The notes below the pieces were generated by a model. That model was given only the letters and a program-made list of their open reading frames with translations, did no database searches and was not told where the DNA came from. Below, in pieces: positions 46,708 through 55,454 of a stretch of DNA of 64,000 bases; the first letter of the stretch is position 1, and each line of letters starts with the position of its first letter. The stretch is from Rheinheimera sp. (GTDB lineage Bacteria; Pseudomonadota; Gammaproteobacteria; Enterobacterales; Alteromonadaceae), in the NCBI RefSeq assembly GCF_030690345.1, contig NZ_JAUYGV010000001.1:496001-560000 (forward strand), read 5' to 3'. The position numbers and the translations under genes were made by a program.

Positions 46708-49212
46708 TTATAAATTCTGCTCAAATAACTTATAAATCCGCCGGTATTCATCCAGCCAGCTGCTGGGCTGACGAAAGCCATGCGGCTCTACCGGGTAAAT
46801 TGCCGTTTCAAAATTACTGTTTTCCTGCTCAATTAAACGCTGCACCAACCGCACCACATCCTGGAAAAACACATTGTCGTCTACCATAGGTGCATTGATC
46901 AGCAGTGGTTTTTTCAGGCCCTGCGTAAAGTAAATCGGCGAGCTGCGTTCATAAGCAATAGGGTCAATCGCCGGGGTGTTCAGAATGTTAGAGGTGTAGG
47001 CATGGTTGTAGTAGGCCCAGTCACTTACCGGCCGCAGCGCAGCGCCGGCCTGGAATAAATCCGGTTGGGTAAACAATGCCATAAAGGTCATAAAACCACC
47101 GTACGAGCCACCGTAAGTACCAATACGGTTGCGGTCAACATTAGCATTAGCCACCAGCCAGTCTACGCCATCGGCTAAATCTTCAATTTCCGGCGTGCCC
47201 ATGCGACGGTAAATGGCGGTACGCCAATCACGGCCATAACCTTTAGAGGCGCGGTAATCCATATCCATTACCACATAGCCTTGCTGCGTCAGCAAATTGT
47301 GGAACAAAAATTCGCGGAAATAACCCGACCAGCCTAAATCGCTGTTTTGCAGATAGCCGGCGCCATGGTTAAAAATAACTGCACGGCGTTTTTCGCCCTG
47401 TTGATAATCAGCCGGGTAATATACCTTGGCAAATACCGGCTGCTTACCATGGCTTGATGGTACAGCCACTACCTGGGGTGCCACTAACGGCAACTGTTTA
47501 AACTGCGCTGAAACGGTATCGGTAAGCCGCGTTATCGTGCTACCCGGTTTGGCATCTGCCAGATACAACTCATTTGGCAGTAAGTTAGTGGAGAAATTTA
47601 ACAGTAACTTTTGCTCATCCGGCGACAGGGTAAAATCGGTGTGGCCACCTAACTGCGTCAACTGTTCGGTTGTACCGTCGGCCAGCACGGCACGGTAAAC
47701 TTCGTAGTTACCGGGGTGTGCTACGTTAGCTTTGAAATAAATAAACTGATCATCACTGCTCAGCACCGGATCGCTTACTTCAAAAGTGCCGCTGGTCAGC
47801 TTTTTAGCTTTGCCTTTCACCGGTTTAACATACAGATGCGAGTAACCGCTCTCTTCTGATAAATAGTAAAGGCTGTCGCTGTTATTTAACCAGCCGTAGT
47901 CATTAAAGGCATAGTTAACCCAGGCAGTGTCGTGCAAGCGGTGCTGCGGTACCAGGGTTTTCTTTGCTAAGTCTACCGTCGCTATCCAGCGGTCTTTATT
48001 GTCCAGCGCTTTTAACATCAACGCCACCTGGTCGCCGGAGCTGTGCCAGCGCATAGCACTTTGGCTCCAGTACCAGTCGGTCATCAGGCCGATATCGCGG
48101 ATAACTTTAGCCGATTTGTACTTTTCGCCGCGCGCTTTGGCATTTTCGGCTTTCACCTCTGCCAGCACATCTTCGTTGTACCCCGGCAAACTGGTGTAAC
48201 TCAGCTCTGTGCTGCTGCCATCCTGCAGGTTTAGCAATAAAATACGCTGTGGCTGCGGCGTTACATCGTTTACCCGCGCCCGTACCGGCTGGGCGGCAAT
48301 ATCACCGTTGGCAGTAATATAGTTCGGCATAATGTCTTTATCGTTACGCTTAGTCGCCTTGCGTACCGCTACCATTAAATAGTTGGCTTTAGGCGACAAA
48401 CTGGCAGCTACCACCTGCATATCTTTACCTAAATAAAACGCGGTTGGCGCCAGGCTGGCATTTTGCTGTTGTAATTGCAGCTTAGCCTGATACCGCTGCT
48501 GTGCAGCGTTTTGCTGCAACGCAACAAATTCAATCAGCTTTTGCTGCTCCTGTGCCAGATAACCGCCAGGTATTGCCGGAGCTTTGGGTTTATCGGCCAG
48601 TTTCAGGCTGGCAAGCTCTGTACGCGTGCCGCCGGCCAGATCCTGAGCATAAAAGGTCCAGCCTTCGCGGTAGGCCAGCCGGCCATCCAACAAAAACTCC
48701 GGCGCACTTTGTACGGCATTGTCGCGGGTAAGCTGAGTAACAGCACCGTTGCCACCGTTATTAACAGCGCGGACAAATACATCGCCTTCAAATACCCACG
48801 CCTGCAAGCTGCGATCTTTGTTATACACCGCTTGAGCGCTGCCGGTTTCATGCAGGTTGGCCAGCGCTACGGCAGTGCCGTTTGCTGTATCGCCGTTTGC
48901 CCCCGCATTAATTGCTGCAACAGGTTTGACATACCAGTCACGCAGCTCACTGCCCTCGCGTTTACGCTGGTAATACACCAGGCTGCTGTCTGCACTCCAG
49001 TGCGCACTTTCCGGCTGGCGGCCTAACCAATCGGGGTCGGCCATAATTTGTTCCAGCGTCAGCTGAATACTATTGTCGGCCTGATACACAGCAGGAACAC
49101 TGATGCTGGTGGTAGTGTAGGTTTGCGATTCGGCTTTTTTTGCCTGCAGCGGGCCGGCCAGCACCAGGCTGCACATTGCCACAGCCAGCGCAGAGTAGCG
49201 GGTCATGTTCAT
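46708..49212 (-). CDS. Exported S9 prolyl-oligopeptidase-family peptidase
   Basis: An 834-residue secreted serine peptidase with a signal peptide (about 1-24, LAGPLQAKK), a long beta-propeller-like N-terminal domain of the DPP IV type (to about 560), and an alpha/beta-hydrolase domain with the catalytic serine S703 in GTYGGSYGGF, aspartate in APMVDDN and histidine in VEPHGF. The substrate is likely proline-containing or other short peptides in the periplasm. Two ATGs (49212 and 49206) can start it. Confidence 0.9.
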   Translation of the reverse strand: MNMTRYSALAVAMCSLVLAGPLQAKKAESQTYTTTSISVPAVYQADNSIQLTLEQIMADPDWLGRQPESAHWSADSSLVYYQRKREGSELRDWYVKPVAAINAGANGDTANGTAVALANLHETGSAQAVYNKDRSLQAWVFEGDVFVRAVNNGGNGAVTQLTRDNAVQSAPEFLLDGRLAYREGWTFYAQDLAGGTRTELASLKLADKPKAPAIPGGYLAQEQQKLIEFVALQQNAAQQRYQAKLQLQQQNASLAPTAFYLGKDMQVVAASLSPKANYLMVAVRKATKRNDKDIMPNYITANGDIAAQPVRARVNDVTPQPQRILLLNLQDGSSTELSYTSLPGYNEDVLAEVKAENAKARGEKYKSAKVIRDIGLMTDWYWSQSAMRWHSSGDQVALMLKALDNKDRWIATVDLAKKTLVPQHRLHDTAWVNYAFNDYGWLNNSDSLYYLSEESGYSHLYVKPVKGKAKKLTSGTFEVSDPVLSSDDQFIYFKANVAHPGNYEVYRAVLADGTTEQLTQLGGHTDFTLSPDEQKLLLNFSTNLLPNELYLADAKPGSTITRLTDTVSAQFKQLPLVAPQVVAVPSSHGKQPVFAKVYYPADYQQGEKRRAVIFNHGAGYLQNSDLGWSGYFREFLFHNLLTQQGYVVMDMDYRASKGYGRDWRTAIYRRMGTPEIEDLADGVDWLVANANVDRNRIGTYGGSYGGFMTFMALFTQPDLFQAGAALRPVSDWAYYNHAYTSNILNTPAIDPIAYERSSPIYFTQGLKKPLLINAPMVDDNVFFQDVVRLVQRLIEQENSNFETAIYPVEPHGFRQPSSWLDEYRRIYKLFEQNL

Positions 49213-49323
49213 AGCAAGATTCTTATAATGATAAAAGACGCCCTGTTATACAAAGCCCGGCGCTTTAACGCAACACAGCAGTGCAATAATGCGGCTGACA
49301 GCAGAGCAGATAAGATTAAACGG

Positions 49324-49354
49324 CATAAAAAAAACCGGCCCAAACCGGGCCGGT
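49324..49354 (-). terminator. azoR terminator
   Basis: ACCGGCCC and GGGCCGGT (49334-49341, 49347-49354) form an 8-bp stem with a 5-nt loop. On the minus strand it is followed by a run of Ts, so it ends transcripts coming from azoR. Confidence 0.85.
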
Positions 49355-49398
49355 CAAAAACAGCGTGAATAACAGGTATTCGAACAGCTGTGGAGAAG

Positions 49399-50007
49399 TT
49401 AAGCCGCTATGTTAGCGCTGATCTGCACCAAACGGGCACTGGCTGCGGTAAGCGCCGCCTGTTGTGCGTCAGTTCCCATATTTAGTCCTTCGGCATAAAC
49501 AAAATGCAGATCTTTTAAGCCGACAAAGTTAAAGAAAGTCTGTAAAAACGGGGTCTGGCTGTCCAGGCTGGTGCCCTGATACACACCACCGCGGGTAGCA
49601 AAAATAACCACCGGTTTGTCGTCCAGCAAACCCACCGGTCCCTGCTCGGTATATTTAAAGGTCACACCGGCACGGGCAACGCGGTCCAACAAGGCTTTTA
49701 ACTGCGATGGTACGCCAAAGTTGTACATTGGCACGCCGACAACAATCACGTCTGCCGCTTTAATAAGGGCAATAATGTCGTCTGAGATGGCGGCCAGCTG
49801 TTGCTGAGCGCTGCTGCGCTGTTCTGCCGGCGTCATCCAGGCGGCAATTTCGCTCATCTCCAGGTGTGGTACCGGAGTGGCGTTTAAATCCAGCGTATCC
49901 AGTTTAAAACCGCCTTGCGGTAACTGTGCAATAAATTGCTGCGCTAACTGAGCTGAGTGGCCTTTATCACCGTTTATAGAACTGTTAATTACTAAAATCT
50001 GTTTCAT
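49399..50007 (-). CDS. azoR: FMN-dependent NADH:quinone/azo reductase
   Basis: Flavodoxin-fold oxidoreductase of about 202 residues that reduces quinones and azo compounds by two electrons. Family blocks are the opening KQILVINSSINGDKGHS (phosphate loop), PMYNFGVPSQLKALLDRVARAGVTFKY and ATRGGVYQG. The two leading ATGs follow AGGAGATT; the second (50007) has the better spacing. It is divergent from the ChrR-type sigma gene, and both suit oxidative or electrophile stress. Confidence 0.93.
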   Translation of the reverse strand: MKQILVINSSINGDKGHSAQLAQQFIAQLPQGGFKLDTLDLNATPVPHLEMSEIAAWMTPAEQRSSAQQQLAAISDDIIALIKAADVIVVGVPMYNFGVPSQLKALLDRVARAGVTFKYTEQGPVGLLDDKPVVIFATRGGVYQGTSLDSQTPFLQTFFNFVGLKDLHFVYAEGLNMGTDAQQAALTAASARLVQISANIAA

Positions 50008-50262
50008 CATAATCTCCTGCTTTTCAGTTAGCTCATAATAAAGTAATTTTTTAGGATGAAAATCAGATTAAAACGCACATATCTTTCTATTTTTTAATTT
50101 ATAAAATAACCAATCCACCGCCGCGGCTGGCGCGTAAATAAAGCCACAATGCAGTATCAACGTCGGCGAGCGACCTAATCGGGAACATGAAACATGTTGA
50201 AGTCAGTCAGCGTACCAAGGCATGATAGAGGGCTTAAACCTCTTACGGATACTCAGGCCGCT

Positions 50263-50847
50263 ATGACAGAGCAACAAAGCAGCAATACGCAATGGGAAGA
50301 CGCTCTGACGTTTGTTGCCTTGCAACGCGACAAAAGCGCTTATGCTGATTTGTTCAGTTACTTTGCGCCACGGCTCAAAGCCTTTGGCATGAAGATGTTT
50401 GGTAATGAACAGCAGGCATTGGAAATGGTGCAGGACACCATGCTCAATGTGTGGAAAAAAGCCGCCTTATTTGATGCATCGCGCGGCTGCGCTTCCACTT
50501 GGATTTTTACCATAGCGCGCAACGTACGTTTTGATATGTTGCGCAAAAAGCAAAGCCGCAAAGACGATATCAGTGCCGACGATTTATGGCTCAACGGTGA
50601 ATACCCCGAGCCGGAGTCTGACAGTGATGCCGGGCAATGGGACAACCAATTGCTGACAGAAAAACTGGCGCCGCACTTCAACCGCTTGCCGCCTGCGCAG
50701 CGTGAAGTAATGGAAAAAGTTTACTTACAGGAAAAAACACATCAGGAAGTATCAGACGAACTGGCCATTCCACTGGGCACGGTAAAGTCACGCATCCGCC
50801 TGGCGCTGGACAGATTAAGAGAGGCATTAGATGGCACACGCAATTAA
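50263..50847 (+). CDS. ECF sigma factor, ChrR-partnered (RpoE/ECF11-like)
   Basis: A 194-residue group-4 sigma factor. Region 2 is seen at LFSYFAPRLKAFGMKMFG, then MVQDTMLNVWKKAALFD and STWIFTIARNVRFDMLRK. Region 4 is YLQEKTHQEVSDELAIPLGTVKSRIRLALDRLREAL. I choose ATG 50263 because that N-terminus matches Rhodobacter RpoE; the frame is open back to 50194. The next gene is a ChrR-type anti-sigma and overlaps its end by 17 bp. In Rhodobacter and Vibrio this pair answers singlet oxygen; the regulon here is unknown. Confidence 0.92.
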   Translation: MTEQQSSNTQWEDALTFVALQRDKSAYADLFSYFAPRLKAFGMKMFGNEQQALEMVQDTMLNVWKKAALFDASRGCASTWIFTIARNVRFDMLRKKQSRKDDISADDLWLNGEYPEPESDSDAGQWDNQLLTEKLAPHFNRLPPAQREVMEKVYLQEKTHQEVSDELAIPLGTVKSRIRLALDRLREALDGTRN

Positions 50848-51505
50848 ATTTCACCCGGGCATGTCTTTGCTGGAACAATATGCCGAAGGCACTTTAACGG
50901 CCGATGTAGCGCTGGCGGTTGCCGCCCATATAGATTTGTGTCCGCATTGCCAGCGTTTAAGCCACGATATTACCGTTGACCTGGCGGCTCAGCTGGAAAA
51001 ACAACCGGTGAAAGCCGGCACTGACGACTGGAGTGATATGCTGGCCGCTATTACTGCCCAGCCACAGCAAGTCAAACCCGGCCCTGCTATGCCGGCAGCA
51101 ACGCAGCCGATAATAGTAAACCAGCGCGAGTTTGTGCTGCCCCGTGCTCTGCAGCGCCTTGCCGCTAACCATGGTAAATGGCTGCATTTAGGCGGTATTG
51201 CCACAGCAAAACTGCCGGCCGGCGCTGAGCATCATGTGTCGCTGCTTTACATCAGCAAAGATACTGAAGTGCCGCAGCATACCCATCTGGGTTTGGAAAT
51301 GACGTTGGTGTTAGCCGGCAAAATTGTCGATGAAAACGGCGAGTACTGCGCCGGCGATTTACTGATTAATTCGCCCGATGACACGCACACGCCGCGCACT
51401 TTGGCAAACGAGGACTGTTTATGTTTGTCAGTACTGAGCGCCCCGCTGCAGTTTAAAAAGGGTCTGACGCGGTTACTCAACCCGCTGCAACAGTTCTTCT
51501 ACTGA
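50831..51505 (+). CDS. chrR: ChrR-family zinc anti-sigma factor with cupin domain
   Basis: A 224-residue two-domain anti-sigma factor. The N-terminal zinc domain has H8, H33, C37 and C40 (HxxxCxxC), matching the H6/H31/C35/C38 set of Rhodobacter ChrR, and should hold the sigma factor. The C-terminal cupin (about 115-205) shows HTHLGLEMTLVLAG and the later DDTHTP metal-site residues and is needed for the singlet-oxygen signal in the known system. It overlaps the sigma gene and ends with a terminator. Confidence 0.92.
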   Translation: MAHAIKFHPGMSLLEQYAEGTLTADVALAVAAHIDLCPHCQRLSHDITVDLAAQLEKQPVKAGTDDWSDMLAAITAQPQQVKPGPAMPAATQPIIVNQREFVLPRALQRLAANHGKWLHLGGIATAKLPAGAEHHVSLLYISKDTEVPQHTHLGLEMTLVLAGKIVDENGEYCAGDLLINSPDDTHTPRTLANEDCLCLSVLSAPLQFKKGLTRLLNPLQQFFY

Positions 51506-51538
51506 GCAACAACACTGTAAGTTAGCAGGAAGTAGTTT

Positions 51539-51566
51539 AACGCCGGCGTTTGCCGGCGTTTTTTTA
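51539..51566. terminator. Terminator after chrR
   Basis: AACGCCGGC (51539-51547), loop GTTT and GCCGGCGTT (51552-51560) form a perfect 9-bp stem with seven Ts in a row. It lies between convergent genes, 34 bp past chrR. Confidence 0.9.
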
Positions 51567-51575
51567 TTGTTTTAC

Positions 51576-53816
51576 TTATTTTAGCAGCGCTGTGCCGCCT
51601 TTAAGATTAAACACCTTGGTAAAGCCCATCCGGCCCAGCACTTTACAGGCCACCAAACTGCGGTTACCGGAGCGACACACCAGCAATAAAGCTTGTTGGC
51701 GTTGCAACTGTTGGTTAATCAGGGCATCGGCCAGTTTCGACAGCGGAATTTCCAGTACCGGATAAGGCTGGCTTAAATATTGCGATAAGGCGCCGGCACT
51801 TTGTTCATGCGGCTCACGCACATCCACTATCTGTAAATCCGGCCACTGCTGCATAAAAGCTGCCAGTTGCTGCGGTGCAATAACATCAGTGGCATCAGAT
51901 AAACTTACTTCCACCAAACCGCACAAATGCTGATGTTGCTGCTGTAATGTAATCGCTTGCTGCTGCAGTTGTGGTTGCCAATCGCTGTCGGCACTGCTGT
52001 GCAGCAAGGCCTGCAACAAGGGTTGCTCTTGTTGCGCCAATACCAGATGGGTAAAAAAGCGCTGGGCATAATCATGGCTGGATAAGATCAGCGTGTCGGC
52101 ATTGACATTAGCCGCCAACAAGCGAATGCTGCCGGCCAGAGCAGCCATATCGCCACCGGCTAAATCGGTGCGGCCAACCCCACCCGGCAGCAATACATCG
52201 CCGGTAAACACCGCCACTAATTGCTGTTGCCGCTGCAGCAAAATGCTTACTGCCTCAGGCGTATGGCCGGGCGTTGCCAGCTTTGTCAGCCGGTATTGAC
52301 CACAAGCCACAGCGTCGCTGTGCTGCGGCCAGCCCAATACATCACAGGGTATCTGGCCGCAAGGGTTACCCAGCAACACTAACAACTCCTGTCGCGCCGA
52401 TACATGGTCACGATGCAAATGCGTATCCAGCACGGCTTTAAGCGCTAAACCCTGGCCCTGAATAATATTGGCAATACGCCCGGCCAGCGGTAACACCGGA
52501 TCTATTACCACCGCCTCGCGGCTATGCGGGCAAATCAGCACGTAGCTGCATAATGCTTCGTGTTTTAGCTGCAGCAAACCGCGGGCATGAATTTCCAGCG
52601 TGGGTGTAGCATCGGTTAATACCAAACAGTGCTTTGACACCACAGCAGCCAGCGCACGGATGGCCTCACAGGCCTGGTGGCATTCTGCCGCTGTCATTGC
52701 CGGGCCAAAAGACAGCCGGATAGCGCCCTGCGAGCGCCAACTCTCCAGCCCCATCGCGTCTAATACAAAGCTGGTTGGCACTTTAGAGCTGCAGGCCGAG
52801 CCGGAGCTGACACGGATACCGGCGGCGTCAAATAAGTCCATAATGTCTTTGCTGTAGAAACCCGGCACCGAGAAATTAATAGTAGTGGGCACCACATGCG
52901 GCACATCGCTGTTCAGCACTAAGCCCGGAAACACCTGTGTCAAGGCCGCCAGTATGTCGCGCCGGTATTGCCACAACACCTCTTCGCGCTGAAACACCGA
53001 ACCCACAGGCTTTGCCAGCTCAGTAAACACCGCATGTAACGCCGCTATGCCGGGCAGATTTTCCGTGCCGGAGCGCAAGCCGCTTTCCTGGCCGCCGCCG
53101 GCAATAAACGGTTGATAAGGTGTATTTTGGCGCACATATAAAAACCCCACACCTTTGGGCGCATACAGTTTGTGGCCGCTGAACGGCGCGTAATCAATAC
53201 TGGTGTTGGCAATATGCAGCGCCATCTTACCCAGCGCCTGCACACAATCTACCATCCAGTACACGTGCGGGTTAACACTGCGGATCAGCTGCTCCAGCGC
53301 CCATAAATCCTGCTTCACACCGGTTTCATTGTTAGCGGCCATGGTGCAAATCATCGCCGCCTGTGGCAAGGCCGTTTTGATAAAGTTGTAGTCAAGCCGG
53401 CCGTGCTGATCCACCGGAATAGCCTGCACCGTGGCGTTAAGCTGCAATACCTTGTTCCAGTGCTTCAGGCTCTCGGGTACGGCTTTGTGCTCTGTGGCGC
53501 CATATAACAGCAGTGTATTCGCGCCGCTAAGGCCGCGTTCCCGCGCCGCTAATAACGCCGACACAATAGAGGTTTGAATACCTTCTGTAGCGCCGGAGGT
53601 AAAGACTATATCACCGGTGTCGGCGCCGATAAGCTGCCTGGCCAAAGCGCGGGTGCGTTCCAGTTCGACCTTGGCTTTAATGCCGGTTGCATGGCTGCTG
53701 CTGGGGTTACCAAAACCGCGCTGCATAGCATGCATGGCGGCCTCTGCCGCTACCGGTAACACCGGCGTAGTGGCATTATTATCGAGGTAAATTTCGCGAT
53801 GCGACTGGCTGGACAT
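51576..53816 (-). CDS. Trifunctional fusion: cysteine desulfurase, persulfide dioxygenase-like MBL and rhodanese
   Basis: A 746-residue three-domain protein. Residues 8-390 form an IscS/NifS-type cysteine desulfurase with PLP lysine K216 (FSGHKLYAP) and active cysteine C342 in SSGSACSS. Residues about 400-600 are a metallo-beta-lactamase domain with H466, H468, D470, H471 (HLHRDH), H518, D540 and H581, like the ETHE1 persulfide dioxygenase branch. Residues 640-746 are a rhodanese with active cysteine C714 (CRSGNRS). All key residues look intact, so sulfur could pass from cysteine to persulfide, then be oxidised or transferred to thiols or cyanide. It stands alone between the chrR terminator and fadR, and the single ATG has GGGAG upstream. 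Confidence 0.9.
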   Translation of the reverse strand: MSSQSHREIYLDNNATTPVLPVAAEAAMHAMQRGFGNPSSSHATGIKAKVELERTRALARQLIGADTGDIVFTSGATEGIQTSIVSALLAARERGLSGANTLLLYGATEHKAVPESLKHWNKVLQLNATVQAIPVDQHGRLDYNFIKTALPQAAMICTMAANNETGVKQDLWALEQLIRSVNPHVYWMVDCVQALGKMALHIANTSIDYAPFSGHKLYAPKGVGFLYVRQNTPYQPFIAGGGQESGLRSGTENLPGIAALHAVFTELAKPVGSVFQREEVLWQYRRDILAALTQVFPGLVLNSDVPHVVPTTINFSVPGFYSKDIMDLFDAAGIRVSSGSACSSKVPTSFVLDAMGLESWRSQGAIRLSFGPAMTAAECHQACEAIRALAAVVSKHCLVLTDATPTLEIHARGLLQLKHEALCSYVLICPHSREAVVIDPVLPLAGRIANIIQGQGLALKAVLDTHLHRDHVSARQELLVLLGNPCGQIPCDVLGWPQHSDAVACGQYRLTKLATPGHTPEAVSILLQRQQQLVAVFTGDVLLPGGVGRTDLAGGDMAALAGSIRLLAANVNADTLILSSHDYAQRFFTHLVLAQQEQPLLQALLHSSADSDWQPQLQQQAITLQQQHQHLCGLVEVSLSDATDVIAPQQLAAFMQQWPDLQIVDVREPHEQSAGALSQYLSQPYPVLEIPLSKLADALINQQLQRQQALLLVCRSGNRSLVACKVLGRMGFTKVFNLKGGTALLK

Positions 53817-53930
53817 TACCGGCTCCCGTTATAACTCAAAAGAATATGTTATTCCGCGCAATAATAACCGGCAATACGACTAAGCTCAAGGGCACAGCTA
53901 AGCTCACGCTGCGCCTTGTTCAACGCCCAA

Positions 53931-53960
53931 AAACAACAAACCGCCAAAAGGCGGTTTGTT
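53931..53960. terminator. fadR terminator
   Basis: AACAAACCGCC (53935-53945) and GGCGGTTTGTT (53950-53960) are perfect 11-bp arms with loop AAAA. The minus-strand exit is T-rich. It lies 10 bp past the fadR stop. Confidence 0.85.
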
Positions 53961-53969
53961 TGCAGCAGG

Positions 53970-54686
53970 TTACTCGACCAAATCTTTGGGAATTTGCGGC
54001 CGTAACTCTGACCACACCAAACCACTTTCTTTACCGTATTTGCGCACCGCCAATACCACTTCATCAAACTTACCGTTTTCAGCATAGAGTTTAATCTGGT
54101 GATAATACTTACGCGCCAATTCGCGCGCCTTAGGGTGCGAGAAGTAAAACCGTGCAATCTTGTTATACAAACCACGAAAGCCGTTCAAAATCAGTACATA
54201 AATGCGGTTTTCTGAGTAACGTGCCAGTTCATGGTTCAGGTTGTAATCAAACTCGGCAAAGGCTTCCGGCGTATCTTCCAGTGCTTCTGCACCGGCAAAC
54301 AGCTCGATCACCTGAGGTGAATGGTTTTTTATCGCGCCACGAATATAAATGGCGCTGATATTAGTCCGGGCCGACAATAAATCATCCACCAGTTTCGGCA
54401 TCTGATCTTCATCCAACCGCGCCAGGGTTTCCAAAATATTTAACCCTGAGGTTTCCCAAAAGTTGTTCACTTTGGTTGGTTTACCGTGCTGAATAGTCAG
54501 CCAGCCGTCACGGGCCAACCGCTGCAATACTTCACGCAAAGTAGTGCGGGTAACACCGATTAACTCAGACAGTTCGCGCTCTGCAGGCAAAATAGACCCG
54601 GGTGCAAATTTACCGTTCCAGATAGAGTCTACTATATACTCTTCAGCAAACCCGGCCGGGCTTTGCGCTTTAATCAGATTAGTCAT
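53970..54686 (-). CDS. fadR: Fatty-acid metabolism regulator FadR
   Basis: GntR-family regulator that represses fatty-acid degradation genes and activates fabA/fabB until acyl-CoA binds. The 238-residue protein has a winged HTH with [56 protein letters not shown], very like E. coli FadR, and the C-terminal acyl-CoA domain. It is divergent from dsbB; in E. coli the same two genes flank nhaB, so this is partial synteny with nhaB missing. Confidence 0.96.
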   Translation of the reverse strand: MTNLIKAQSPAGFAEEYIVDSIWNGKFAPGSILPAERELSELIGVTRTTLREVLQRLARDGWLTIQHGKPTKVNNFWETSGLNILETLARLDEDQMPKLVDDLLSARTNISAIYIRGAIKNHSPQVIELFAGAEALEDTPEAFAEFDYNLNHELARYSENRIYVLILNGFRGLYNKIARFYFSHPKARELARKYYHQIKLYAENGKFDEVVLAVRKYGKESGLVWSELRPQIPKDLVE

Positions 54687-54859
54687 GCGGATCTGTCCGT
54701 CTTCTTGGTCAAAAAAATTTGGACTGATTGTACCAGAGCGCTGCCAGTTAACAAGTCACCGCCCTAAAATAGCGCTCCCACTCAGCCCGATTGTACATTA
54801 ACAGCAAATGCCGTAGATTAACGCTGGCAGATAAAAAACTCCCGTCAGAAGGATATAAA

Positions 54860-55396
54860 ATGCTTCAAAAAATCAAACGTTTATCTATGCAACCCTGGGG
54901 TTGGGGCCTGGTGGTACTGTCTTGCCTGGCCTTGCTGGGCACCGCGCTGTATTTTCAGTATGGTTTGAATATGCAGCCCTGCATTAAGTGCATCTATGTC
55001 CGCAGTGCCTTTGCCGGCGTCTTATTGGCCGGCATTATTGGCTTGCTGGCACCCAAGACTGCCCTGCTGCGCATTGTCGCTTTGGCCGGTATGCTGGCCG
55101 CTGCAATATTTGGCATACTGCAAGCGTACGAACTGCTTGAAATTGAACAATTATTGGCTGAAGGCGGCTTTTTCAGCTGTGCCCTCTTTGCCGAGTTTCC
55201 AACCTGGTTACCATTGGATAAATGGCTACCGGCGGTGTTTGAGCCTACCGGCAGCTGTGGCGATACCAGCTGGCAGTTTTTAGGTGAAAGTATGGCGTTT
55301 TGGAGTGCATTTGCACTATGGGGCTATGCCGCTGTTGCCGCGGTATTGCTGCTGTCGCAGTTTGCCCGTATCAGCAATAACCCGTACCGGGGCTGA
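54860..55396 (+). CDS. dsbB: Disulfide bond formation protein DsbB
   Basis: Inner-membrane quinone-linked oxidase that reoxidises DsbA. The 178-residue protein has four helices, the first periplasmic cysteine pair C41-x-x-C44 (QPCIKC) and the second pair, one Cys in FFSCALF and one in GSCGD. I choose ATG 54860, which has AAGGA seven bases upstream and matches the family N-terminus; the open frame continues upstream to 54791. A terminator follows. Confidence 0.95.
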   Translation: MLQKIKRLSMQPWGWGLVVLSCLALLGTALYFQYGLNMQPCIKCIYVRSAFAGVLLAGIIGLLAPKTALLRIVALAGMLAAAIFGILQAYELLEIEQLLAEGGFFSCALFAEFPTWLPLDKWLPAVFEPTGSCGDTSWQFLGESMAFWSAFALWGYAAVAAVLLLSQFARISNNPYRG

Positions 55397-55405
55397 TGCT
55401 GTATA

Positions 55406-55433
55406 AAAAACACCGGCAAGCGCCGGTGTTTTT
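55406..55433. terminator. Terminator after dsbB
   Basis: CACCGGC (55411-55417) and GCCGGTG (55422-55428) with loop AAGC are flanked by As and Ts, so the hairpin can serve both dsbB and the convergent old yellow enzyme gene. Confidence 0.88.
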
Positions 55434-55454
55434 GTATCCGTAACCTCTTATAGA

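Noticed and set aside
46476..46781. 101-residue minus-strand frame after mscL
   Set aside because: Crosses the mscL terminator and repeat copy B and overlaps two real genes.
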